Positions 1 through 6,574 of a stretch of 39,680 bases of DNA are shown in pieces. The notes beneath the pieces are model-generated. The model worked only from the letters and a program-made list of their open reading frames with translations, was not told where the DNA came from and did no database searches. The stretch lies in contig JADHWT010000001.1 of NCBI GenBank assembly GCA_016783345.1, positions 1 to 39,680 on the forward strand, read 5' to 3'. Position 1 is the first letter of the stretch; every line of letters starts with the position of its first letter. Both the position numbers and the translations under genes were made by a program. Source of the stretch: Candidatus Omnitrophota bacterium. GTDB lineage: Bacteria > NPL-UPA2 > BS750m-G34.

Positions 1-1
1 C

Positions 2-508
2 GGGGAAGACCCGGGAAGGAAAGACCTTCAAGGGACGCCCAGGCGCGTAGCAGAAATGTATGAAGAGATATTCTCTGGTATTCGTCGTGACCCTGCGAAG
101 GAACTGGAGGTTATCTTAGACCAGAAGCACGATGAGATTATTCTTTTAAAAAATATTCCATTGTACAGTATCTGCGAGCATCATCTTCTCCCTTTTATCG
201 GCAAGGCACATGTGGCGTATATACCGCGCGGAGGGAGGGTTACCGGCTTAAGCAAATTGGCGCGGGTAGTAGATTTATTTTCCAAGAGACCTCAGGTGCA
301 GGAGAGGCTTACTACAGAGATTGCTAATGTGCTTATGAAGAAATTGAGGCCTAAAGGAGTAATGGTAGTGATTGAAGCAGAGCACCTTTGCTTATCAATG
401 CGCGGGATAAAGAAGTCAGGGGCAGTTACTGTTACCTCTGCAGTGAGGGGAATTTTTAAGGAAAACGAGAAGACCAGGGCAGAGACATTGGCGCTTATTA
501 AAGGATGA
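2..508 (+). CDS. folE: GTP cyclohydrolase I, 5' end cut by window edge
   Basis: FolE opens the GTP imidazole ring to make 7,8-dihydroneopterin triphosphate, the first step of tetrahydrofolate synthesis, in the cytoplasm. The frame is open from base 2 and the codons before the first ATG (56) already read as FolE (GEDPGRKDLQGTPRRVAEM), so the true start lies upstream of the window. CEHHLLPF carries the zinc Cys and His residues, and EHLCLSMRG gives the second zinc Cys and the GTP-site region. LSKLARVVDLFSKRPQ is the usual core helix, and the C-terminal end looks complete. About 169 residues are visible, against roughly 185-220 for the family. The pabB- and pabC-like genes 17 kb away would supply the p-aminobenzoate half of folate, but they are not in the same operon. 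Confidence 0.95.
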   Translation, partial: GEDPGRKDLQGTPRRVAEMYEEIFSGIRRDPAKELEVILDQKHDEIILLKNIPLYSICEHHLLPFIGKAHVAYIPRGGRVTGLSKLARVVDLFSKRPQVQERLTTEIANVLMKKLRPKGVMVVIEAEHLCLSMRGIKKSGAVTVTSAVRGIFKENEKTRAETLALIKG

Positions 509-520
509 CAATAAAAAATT

Positions 521-586
521 GTCATTGCGAGCACGCAGCTCAGCAATCTCAGAGATTGCCGCGTCGCTTACGCTCCTCGCAATGAC
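521..586. repeat. REP-like palindromic intergenic repeat
   Basis: This element lies between folE and topA. It begins GTCATTGCGAG and ends CTCGCAATGAC, a perfect 11-bp inverted repeat. Inside, GCAATCTC and GAGATTGC (543-559) form a second inverted pair around one base. The right half is the reverse complement of the widespread genomic word GTCATTGCGAGGAGCG...GCAATCTC seen in many uncultured bacterial genomes (from memory). No transposase is nearby. It could fold as an RNA hairpin at the end of the folE transcript, but there is no T-tract after it. Confidence 0.8.
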
Positions 587-600
587 ATAGGCAAGAAAGT

Positions 601-2748
601 ATGAAAAAATTTCTCATAATCGTCGAATCACCGGCTAAGACCAAGACTATTACCAAATTTTTAGGTAAAGGGTATGTTGCCAAATCTTCCTATGGCCATG
701 TGAGAGACCTCCCTAAGAAGGAGATGGGTATAGATTTTGAGAAGAATTTCAAGCCCACATACAAGATTATACCGAATAAGAGCAAGGTAATTAGAGAGTT
801 AAAGAAGGAAGCAAAAGATGCAGATACTATATTCCTGGCAACAGATCCTGATAGAGAGGGAGAGGCCATATCCTGGCATTTAGCTGAGATGTTGAAGATG
901 CCTTCAAAGATAAAGAGGGCTATATTTTATGAAATAACAAAGGAAAAGGTCCTTGATGCGATTGCTCATCCTCAGGCAATTGATACAAACAAGGTTCTGG
1001 CCCAGCAGGCAAGGAGGATCCTGGACAGGATGGTGGGATATAAGATAAGCCCGATCCTCTGGAAAAAGATCGGGAGAGGCCTTAGCGCCGGCAGGGTCCA
1101 GTCTGTGGCCATGAGGTTAATATTAGAGAGAGAAAAAAAGATAAAAGGTTTTATCTCGGACGAATCCTGGACAATACAGGCACTTTTAAAGACTCAAAAG
1201 GACGCGGAGTTTGAAGCAAGGCTGTTTAAGATTAATGAGAAAAAGGCTGAAATAAAAAAAGAGGCAGATGCCGCGAAGATAGTCAGTGAATTAAAGGGAT
1301 GCGATTTTATTGTCGGGGATATAGAAAAGAAGGAGCAAAAAAGAAATGCGCCTGCCCCTTTTACAACTTCTCTGCTTCAACAGGAGTCTGCCAGGAAATT
1401 AGGGTTTACTGCCTATCGAACAATGCGCGTGGCCCAGCAGCTCTACGAAGGGATGGAACTAGGTGACGAAGGCTCTATAGGACTTATTACATACATGCGC
1501 ACAGATTCATTCCGTATAAATTCGGATTTTCAAAATGAGGCAAGGACATATATAAAAGACAAATTCGGAGCGAATTTTATTCCGGAAAAACCCAATTATT
1601 TTCCCCCAAGGAAAGGCGCCCAGGAGGCGCATGAGGCTATTCGGCCTACTTCCCTGAAGAGACCGCCTGAGGTAATCAAGGAACATCTAAACCCGGAGCA
1701 GTGGAAGCTCTACGACCTCATCTGGCGCAGGTTTTTAGCCAGTCAGATGACCCCGGCTATTTTTGACGAGACTCTTGTGTTTATTAGCGCAGGCTCATGC
1801 ACGTTCAGGGCGAGGGGACAGGTTGCAAGATTTTCAGGATTTATGGCTGTCTATGAGGAAGGGAGGGAGGACGAAGAAAAAGAAGGTAAAAAAGAGGGAC
1901 TGCCGTTACTTAATACAGGAGAAAAGTTATTACTTCTAAAACTTACCCCTGAGCAGCATTTTACTAAACCCCCTGCGCCTTATTCAGAGGCAATGCTGGT
2001 CAAGGCCCTGGAAGAGGAGGGGATCGGCAGACCTTCTACCTATGCGACTATTATACATACTATTGAGGAAAGGGAATATGTAAAGAGAGTAAAGCGTAAA
2101 CTTTATCCTACCGAACTCGGGCTTACGGTCACAGAGCTTTTGATAGACAATTTCCCTAAAGTTATGGACATTAAATTTACAGCTAACCTTGAAAACCAGC
2201 TTGATACTATTGAAGAAGGGAAAGAAGACTGGGTAGAGATGCTGCGCGATTTCTACACTCCTTTTATAGAGGCAGTGAAAAAGGCAGAAAAAGAGATGAA
2301 GGATTTAAAAAAGGAGAGGGTAGAGACTGATGTTAAGTGTCTTCGCTGCGGTGAGCCGATGGTCATGCGCTGGGGTAGACACGGGAAGTTCCTTGCATGC
2401 TCAGTCTATCCGAAGTGCCGCTATACTCAGGCCCTCGAAGAAGGTGAGGTAGAGCAAAGCGAACTAAAGTGCAAGGAATGCGGAGGCACTCTTTTAGTTA
2501 AGAACGGGAGATTCGGAAGGTTTCTTGCATGTATACGGTATCCTGAATGCAAATTCACCCAGCCAATGGAGATAGGAGTAAAATGCCCTAAAGAAAATTG
2601 TGAGGGGGAGGTTATTGAAAGGCGGACAAAGAGAGGCAGGGCTTTCTTTGGCTGTAATAAGTTCCCCAAGTGTGACTTTTTTAGCTGGCAAAAGCCCGGT
2701 GCCGAGCTGCCAGAAAAAAATGTAGAAAAAAATGTAGAAAAAGGTTGA
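601..2748 (+). CDS. topA: DNA topoisomerase I (type IA)
   Basis: TopA relaxes negative supercoils by cutting and rejoining one DNA strand through a tyrosine ester. The 715-residue protein starts with the Toprim domain (VESPAKTKTI with the catalytic Glu; DPDREGEAISWH with the metal-binding acids). The active-site motif TYMRTDSF places the nucleophile at Tyr298. Residues from about 575 on hold three C-terminal zinc ribbons, each with four Cys: CLRCGEPM...CSVYPKC, CKECGGTL...CIRYPEC and CPKENC...CNKFPKC. The length fits bacterial TopA with three ribbons. The last residues, EKNVEKNVEKG, come from a 12-bp tandem duplication. The weak AAGAAAG before the ATG at 601 is the only ribosome-binding candidate. 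The stop codon overlaps the -35 box of the next gene. Confidence 0.97.
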   Translation: MKKFLIIVESPAKTKTITKFLGKGYVAKSSYGHVRDLPKKEMGIDFEKNFKPTYKIIPNKSKVIRELKKEAKDADTIFLATDPDREGEAISWHLAEMLKMPSKIKRAIFYEITKEKVLDAIAHPQAIDTNKVLAQQARRILDRMVGYKISPILWKKIGRGLSAGRVQSVAMRLILEREKKIKGFISDESWTIQALLKTQKDAEFEARLFKINEKKAEIKKEADAAKIVSELKGCDFIVGDIEKKEQKRNAPAPFTTSLLQQESARKLGFTAYRTMRVAQQLYEGMELGDEGSIGLITYMRTDSFRINSDFQNEARTYIKDKFGANFIPEKPNYFPPRKGAQEAHEAIRPTSLKRPPEVIKEHLNPEQWKLYDLIWRRFLASQMTPAIFDETLVFISAGSCTFRARGQVARFSGFMAVYEEGREDEEKEGKKEGLPLLNTGEKLLLLKLTPEQHFTKPPAPYSEAMLVKALEEEGIGRPSTYATIIHTIEEREYVKRVKRKLYPTELGLTVTELLIDNFPKVMDIKFTANLENQLDTIEEGKEDWVEMLRDFYTPFIEAVKKAEKEMKDLKKERVETDVKCLRCGEPMVMRWGRHGKFLACSVYPKCRYTQALEEGEVEQSELKCKECGGTLLVKNGRFGRFLACIRYPECKFTQPMEIGVKCPKENCEGEVIERRTKRGRAFFGCNKFPKCDFFSWQKPGAELPEKNVEKNVEKG

Positions 2749-2772
2749 ATAGATAGAATGATGTGGTACAAT
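2745..2772 (+). promoter_or_regulatory. Sigma70-type promoter
   Basis: TTGAAT (2745-2750), a 16-bp spacer and TACAAT (2767-2772). The -35 box overlaps the topA stop codon. It would start transcription about 20 bases before the ATG at 2802, just ahead of a strong AGGAGG-like Shine-Dalgarno. Confidence 0.6.
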
Positions 2773-2801
2773 AAGTGTTAGCAAGAAAGGAGGAAAGGAG
2801 A

Positions 2802-3260
2802 ATGCGAGTAGGAATAATTGGTATAGTTGTAGTAGGGTTGGTTTTTTTAGGAAGTAGTTTTTGTCTGGCTAACGGGGGAGCCCCTGTTACAAAAGAGGTG
2901 ACCAAAGAAACGGTAGGCGAAGCCACCTCTGCGAAGCAAGGGGTAGGGACAACAGGTGCTACGGGAGGCGCTATTAAAAGTCCTGGTACGGCTACATTCC
3001 TGTCAGTCCTTTGCCCGGGACTCGGACAGATCTATAATGATGATAGTCTAATCAAGGTCCTTATTATGGGTGGTATAGAAGGTCTTTGCTGGGGTCTGGT
3101 TGGCGGAACAGATATGGAGGCATTAGGTATTTTTGGGCTGGCAATGGGAAGGGTTGTGAGCTCTGTAGACGCCTATTATACAGCTGTTGAAAAGAACAGA
3201 GGCCTCTCTCTTCAGATAGATAACGAAAAGGTGGTCGTAGCTATAAAGGGGGAATTTTAA
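2802..3260 (+). CDS. Small secreted or membrane protein, DUF5683-like, paralog of 21832..22215
   Basis: This 152-residue protein has an N-terminal signal sequence (MRVGIIGIVVVGLVFLG, then small residues ending near CLANGG). A Thr/Gly/Ala-rich linker follows, and then a hydrophobic domain. The domain contains LSVLCPGLGQIYND and SSVDAYYTAVEKNRG, and the protein at 21832 has the same pattern (LSALLPGVGQYYND and SAVDAYVQAGRVNQG). The P-G-x-G-Q-x-Y-N core resembles DUF5683/TM2-like proteins, whose function is unknown. The ATG at 2802 was chosen because AAAGGAGGAAAGGAG lies directly before it; the in-frame GTG at 2775 would lie at the predicted transcription start and would add a charged tail before the signal peptide. 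It has its own promoter (2745-2772). Confidence 0.8.
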   Translation: MRVGIIGIVVVGLVFLGSSFCLANGGAPVTKEVTKETVGEATSAKQGVGTTGATGGAIKSPGTATFLSVLCPGLGQIYNDDSLIKVLIMGGIEGLCWGLVGGTDMEALGIFGLAMGRVVSSVDAYYTAVEKNRGLSLQIDNEKVVVAIKGEF

Positions 3261-3266
3261 AGACTG

Positions 3267-3473
3267 ATGATTACGCAGATCGGTTTGGTAGCCGGAGATA
3301 TCTGGCACTATCTGGAAAACCATGAAGATGTAACTTTCAAAGAACTCGACAAGCATATCCAGAAATCAACAAATCTTATTTTAATGGGTCTTGGATGGCT
3401 TTCGCGGGAAGGGCATGTCATTGTGGAAGAAAAAGACGGGGATTATGAAGTAAGGCTTAGGAGTGAAGATTAA
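3267..3473 (+). CDS. Winged helix-turn-helix protein, DUF2582-like
   Basis: A 68-residue protein that matches the small winged-helix family DUF2582 in length and pattern. Its features are an N-terminal IGLVAGDIWHYLE helix, the recognition-helix region NLILMGLGWLSREGHV and a short beta-wing VIVEEKDGDYEVRL. Members are stand-alone winged-helix domains with no known ligand and may bind DNA or protein. The gene starts six bases after the preceding gene and is followed after 12 bases by the next small gene, so the three probably share the promoter at 2745-2772. The ATG at 3267 gives the family's usual length. I see no metal-binding or sensor residues. Confidence 0.75.
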   Translation: MITQIGLVAGDIWHYLENHEDVTFKELDKHIQKSTNLILMGLGWLSREGHVIVEEKDGDYEVRLRSED

Positions 3474-3485
3474 TAAGGAGGGGAT

Positions 3486-3626
3486 ATGGAAGCTTATTGT
3501 GTAAAATGTAAGGCAAAAAAAGAGATGTCTGAAGCAAAAGAAGTAACGATGAAAAACGGACGTAAGGCCATGAAAGGTAAATGCCCTGATTGCGGGACCG
3601 GAATGTACCGCATCCTCGGTAAATAA
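3486..3626 (+). CDS. 46-residue four-cysteine protein, DUF5679-like
   Basis: A short gene with a clear Shine-Dalgarno (AAGGAGGGG, 3475-3483) and ATG at 3486. The protein begins MEAYCVKCKAKKEM, continues with a basic middle (KNGRKAMKGK) and ends CPDCGTGMYRILGK. The two CxxC pairs, about 28 residues apart, would form a treble-clef or zinc-ribbon fold. The pattern and size match DUF5679, small proteins of unknown function. The basic, compact make-up suggests nucleic-acid or ribosome binding, but this is inference. It is the third gene of the small operon starting at 2802. Confidence 0.8.
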   Translation: MEAYCVKCKAKKEMSEAKEVTMKNGRKAMKGKCPDCGTGMYRILGK

Positions 3627-3630
3627 GACC

Positions 3631-3692
3631 GGTTATAAGTTATAAGTCGTAAGTTATAAGGAGAAAGGATATCTTTATGGCTTACGACTTAT
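3631..3692 (+). repeat. AT-rich repeat and inverted repeat around the efp start
   Basis: The stretch 3631-3660 is built from overlapping TTATAAGT/GTAAGTTATAAG words. Related words occur before gap (30671) and before exbB (33657). The 12-mer ATAAGTCGTAAG (3642-3653) has a perfect inverted partner CTTACGACTTAT (3681-3692). The 27-base loop contains both the efp Shine-Dalgarno (GGAGAAAGGA, 3659-3668) and the ATG at 3677. The element therefore extends into the coding sequence and encodes the extra N-terminal residues of the EF-P reading frame. Confidence 0.7.
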
Positions 3693-4258
3693 TTTATTTT
3701 ATGATTTCTACAGTTGATTTTCGTAAAGGGTTGAGGATAAAGCTGGAAGGCGAAATTTACAGCATAATAAATTTCCAGCATGCCCGCACAGCCCAGCGCC
3801 GCGCATTTGTGCGGACCCGTTTAAAGAATCTAAAGACAGGCGCTGTTCTTGAGAAGACCTTTGCCGCAGGTGAAACATTTAAAGAGCCGGATTTTGAGGA
3901 AAAGAAAATGCAGTACCTGTATCAAAATGACGGCGAATATTATTTTATGGATACCGGGAGTTTTGAGCAGATTGGTATTCCGGAGAAAAGATTGGGCGGC
4001 GCGCATTGGTTTTTACACGAGGGCGGGGAGTACAAAATTTTATTTATTGAATCCGCACCTTTCAATGTGGAGCTGCCGGCAGCTGTAGTTTTAAAGGTTA
4101 CCTCTGTAGGACCCGGCCATAGAGGTGACAGCGTTACAAATCTTCTGAAAGAGGCAGTTTTAGAGACAGGTCTTGTCGTGAAAGTTCCTCTTTTTATCAA
4201 GGAAGGGGATAGAGTCAAAGTCGATACCCGCACCAATGAATATCTGGAGCGGGGTTAA
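3677..4258 (+). CDS. efp: Elongation factor P, divergent modification loop
   Basis: EF-P enters the ribosomal E site and relieves stalling at polyproline. The three-domain pattern is clear: the N-terminal KOW-like domain with DFRKGLRI, the middle domain, and the C-terminal OB domain with VTSVGPGHRGDS and VKVDTRTNEYLER. Aligned without gaps to E. coli EF-P from the shared DFR motif, the KPGKGQAF loop becomes RTAQRRAF, so the residue at the position of modified Lys34 is Gln. The ATG at 3677 has a good Shine-Dalgarno 8 bases upstream and gives 193 residues. The ATG at 3701 (185 residues, MISTVDF) is the conserved family start but has no ribosome-binding site. The extra MAYDLFYF is encoded by the repeat described at 3631. 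The gene is convergent with rplC and the two stop codons overlap. Confidence 0.93.
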   Translation: MAYDLFYFMISTVDFRKGLRIKLEGEIYSIINFQHARTAQRRAFVRTRLKNLKTGAVLEKTFAAGETFKEPDFEEKKMQYLYQNDGEYYFMDTGSFEQIGIPEKRLGGAHWFLHEGGEYKILFIESAPFNVELPAAVVLKVTSVGPGHRGDSVTNLLKEAVLETGLVVKVPLFIKEGDRVKVDTRTNEYLERG

Positions 4259-4890
4259 GTCGTTTTTACGGTCTTTTTAATTAAGACAAAGCCTTTATTA
4301 TTTCCCGGGATAGCTCCCTTAATCAGTATAAGGTTGTCTTCCGGTCTTATATCCGCAATTTCCAGGTTTTGTACAGTTACCTGCTCGTTTCCCATTCTAC
4401 CGGCCATGCGTGTTCCTTTGCGGACATGCTGAGGATAACGGGAGCCGATTGAACCGCCATGCCGCCGGAAATAGTGTCTGCCATGAGATGCAGGCGCGCC
4501 ATGGAAGCCATGCCGTTTCATTACCCCGGCAAAACCTTTACCTTTAGAGGTGCCTGTTACATCTACACATTCTCCTTTTTTAAAGATAGAGGTATTTAAT
4601 TCCTGCCCTATATTTATTCCTTCTATCTCCTGAGGACCCAGCCTGAATTCGTGTAAGATTTTTTTAGGGATTAGATTTACTTTTTTGAAATGCCCGAGTT
4701 GGGGCTTTTTGACCTTTTTTTCTTTGATGTCTCCGAAACCAAGCTGAATTGCATTATACCCATCGGTTTTTTCAGTCTTTGTCTGGACTACAGAGCAGGG
4801 CCCTGCCTGAACGACCGTTACCGGGACAAAATTCCCATCCTCTTTAAAGATATGGGTTATACCTATTTTTTTACCTATTAAACCTAACAT
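4255..4890 (-). CDS. rplC: 50S ribosomal protein L3
   Basis: L3 binds 23S rRNA early in 50S assembly and reaches towards the peptidyl-transferase centre. The 211-residue protein starts MLGLIGKKIGITHIF, contains DVTGTSKGKGFAGVMKRH (the family signature) and continues with GGSIGSRYPQHVRKGTRMAG. L3 is normally the second gene of the S10 operon (rpsJ-rplC-rplD). Here it stands alone between efp and acpP with its own promoter 9 bases upstream of the ATG, so it may have almost no leader. Its stop codon overlaps the efp stop by four bases. A 33-residue basic peptide gene lies just upstream on the same strand. Confidence 0.96.
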   Translation of the reverse strand: MLGLIGKKIGITHIFKEDGNFVPVTVVQAGPCSVVQTKTEKTDGYNAIQLGFGDIKEKKVKKPQLGHFKKVNLIPKKILHEFRLGPQEIEGINIGQELNTSIFKKGECVDVTGTSKGKGFAGVMKRHGFHGAPASHGRHYFRRHGGSIGSRYPQHVRKGTRMAGRMGNEQVTVQNLEIADIRPEDNLILIKGAIPGNNKGFVLIKKTVKTT

Positions 4891-4899
4891 AGCTTATTT

Positions 4900-4927
4900 A
4901 TTGTACCACAATTTTATTTTTGCGCAA
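4900..4927 (-). promoter_or_regulatory. Promoter of rplC
   Basis: On the minus strand the sequence reads TTGCGC, 16 bp, TACAAT, then AAATAAGCT and the rplC ATG. Only nine bases separate the -10 box from the start codon and there is no Shine-Dalgarno, so the transcript would begin within a few bases of ATG (leaderless or nearly so). Confidence 0.6.
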
Positions 4928-4933
4928 TACTTT

Positions 4934-5035
4934 TTATGCTTTTTGTGCCAGAAGTTTTTTTAGTTGTTTTTTTCTTCTTTTTAAGCGCTTACTGGCCCTT
5001 GTCCTTTTGATACGCCTGTTATATTGCTTACTCAT
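4934..5035 (-). CDS. 33-residue very basic peptide, function unknown
   Basis: The ATG at 5035 sits inside the acpP stop region (ATGAGTAA, 8-base overlap) and has an AGGGAG Shine-Dalgarno six bases upstream. The peptide starts MSKQYNRRIKRTRASKRLKR and ends KKLLAQKA. About half the residues are Lys or Arg and there are no acidic residues. Such a charge pattern is typical of very small ribosomal or ribosome-associated proteins (bS21 tail, bTHX) or other RNA binders. Its position between acpP and rplC favours a role in translation, by inference. I do not recognise a named family. It is short enough to be missed by most gene callers. Confidence 0.7.
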   Translation of the reverse strand: MSKQYNRRIKRTRASKRLKRRKKQLKKLLAQKA

Positions 5036-5285
5036 TGTTTCTCCCTGTTTCCGATAAGTGTTTTTCGATAAACTCGATAGCCGTACCCACTGTCCTTACA
5101 CTGAGCGCTGCATCTTCATCCATAGTGATGCCAAATTCTTCTTCAAAAGCAGCCACGAGCTCAATGCTCTGGATTGATTCTGCGCCGAGGTCTTTGACAA
5201 ACTCGGACCCTTCATTGATTTTTTCCGGCTGGACCTTAAGCTGCCGGCTGACTACCTTTTTTACTCTCTCCGCTACCTCACTCAT
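5028..5285 (-). CDS. acpP: Acyl carrier protein
   Basis: ACP carries growing acyl chains on a phosphopantetheine arm during fatty-acid synthesis. The 85-residue protein has the four-helix ACP pattern. The usual DSL motif around the attachment serine is ESI (GAESIQSIELV, Ser37), which keeps the serine but changes both flanking residues. FEEEFGITMDEDAA and TVGTAIEFIEKHL are the usual acidic second half. An AGGAGG lies directly before the ATG. It follows the GlmU-like gene by 11 bases and overlaps the next small gene by 8, so it is part of the pta-to-rplC strand run. The ESI motif means it could serve a specialised pathway, but no other acpP is visible here. Confidence 0.92.
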   Translation of the reverse strand: MSEVAERVKKVVSRQLKVQPEKINEGSEFVKDLGAESIQSIELVAAFEEEFGITMDEDAALSVRTVGTAIEFIEKHLSETGRNNE

Positions 5286-5296
5286 TTTTTCCTCCT

Positions 5297-6574
5297 TTAT
5301 CCCATTTTATCTCTCGCAATTAATTCCTCTCTCTTGTCTTTGGTGATTTCATGGACATAGTTCAGGACATCAAGCTCTTCCTGACCAAGTTCTTTCCCGC
5401 GGCGGCTCATAGCCACCGCTGCTGTCTTCAGTAACATCTTATAGCCATAACCTTTTGTAAATTTTTTATTCAGATACCATGTGAATGAAGGAACAAATTT
5501 AGGCAGGACCCCGCCTGAGCCGACCAGATTTGTCATTACACCGATAACTGTCCCGGTATTTAAAAATGTCCCTATACTTGTCTTGGTATGGTCCCCGATA
5601 AAAGAGCCAACTTTGGTCTGGCCAGAATCCATTATTCCCTTTTTTATATAGACAGAGATAGAACTATAATCATTTTTTAAATCACTATTGGTAGTGAGCG
5701 CCCCTAGATTCACCCATTCACCGACGTAACTATGGCCGAGAAAGCCATCGTGGAATTTATTTGTATAGCCATGGATGATGACTTCTTCTACCTCTCCGCC
5801 GATACGACATACAGGACCTATACTCGATCCCTCTCTTACCTTAGCCCCATGTATCTGCGTTTCTTTACCAATGTAACTCGGACCTTCTATTTTTGTAAAT
5901 GGATAGATAACAGCGCCTTCATCTATAATAACCGGGCCGTGGGTAGTATCGATTACTACCATGGGGAACACTGTCGCTCCTTTGCCGATAGAGACTTTTT
6001 CTTTTTCGCCGTAAATAGAAGCCTGGGGAGAGAATTCACCTTCTATCTTTGCGGGTACTGCGTTAAAATCGTCTTTTATAGCATCGGCATTATAATTAAC
6101 CAGATCCCATGGATAAGTAATTAATTTTACCTTTACCTCTTTAACCGGGATATTCTCCTTTAATTTCTCCAGGCTTCCCGAGATATTTCCGGATGAGATA
6201 GCGGCCATTTTGTTTTTCTTTACGAGTGCATAGACTATCTTGCCATCCATTTCTCCTATTTCTTCATTGCCTGGGATAGAAAATTTTGTATTCGTACGCG
6301 CCCCGTTAGCGGGGAATAACCAGCGGCTGTTAATAAAAAGGGTGTCGTCATTTTTCAGCGCTTCCGCATCGTTTACGCTAAGGGGAGATACTTCTTTTCT
6401 CCAGAGTTTTATTAGATAATCCCTCACCCAGAAAGAGATTTTAATGTCAGGGAATGCCCTGGTTATTTTTTCGAAAATCAATGTCTTCCCGCACCTGAGT
6501 CCGCATATCGGGCGTAGATATGTCAGGGGATATAAATTTTCAAATCCGTTGTCTTCAAAAATACATATTTTCAT
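5297..6574 (-). CDS. GlmU-like sugar-1-phosphate nucleotidyltransferase/acetyltransferase
   Basis: This 425-residue protein has an atypical N-terminal domain (NLYPLTYLRPICGLRCGKTL...EK). A left-handed beta-helix follows, visible as hexapeptide repeats from about residue 190 to 370 (IGKGATVFPMVVID, IDEGAVIYPFTKIEG, IGPVCRIGGEVEEV). The layout matches the Bacteroides-type GlmU family (TIGR03991), proposed to make UDP-GlcNAc from GlcN-1-P, acetyl-CoA and UTP. His residues of the acetyltransferase region lie in HGYTNKFHDGFLGHSYVG. The sugar specificity is not certain. It overlaps ackA by four bases (ATGA), and the pta/ackA pair just upstream controls the acetyl-CoA pool it would use. nagB, divergent from pta, works on glucosamine-6-phosphate. 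Confidence 0.8.
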   Translation of the reverse strand: MKICIFEDNGFENLYPLTYLRPICGLRCGKTLIFEKITRAFPDIKISFWVRDYLIKLWRKEVSPLSVNDAEALKNDDTLFINSRWLFPANGARTNTKFSIPGNEEIGEMDGKIVYALVKKNKMAAISSGNISGSLEKLKENIPVKEVKVKLITYPWDLVNYNADAIKDDFNAVPAKIEGEFSPQASIYGEKEKVSIGKGATVFPMVVIDTTHGPVIIDEGAVIYPFTKIEGPSYIGKETQIHGAKVREGSSIGPVCRIGGEVEEVIIHGYTNKFHDGFLGHSYVGEWVNLGALTTNSDLKNDYSSISVYIKKGIMDSGQTKVGSFIGDHTKTSIGTFLNTGTVIGVMTNLVGSGGVLPKFVPSFTWYLNKKFTKGYGYKMLLKTAAVAMSRRGKELGQEELDVLNYVHEITKDKREELIARDKMG

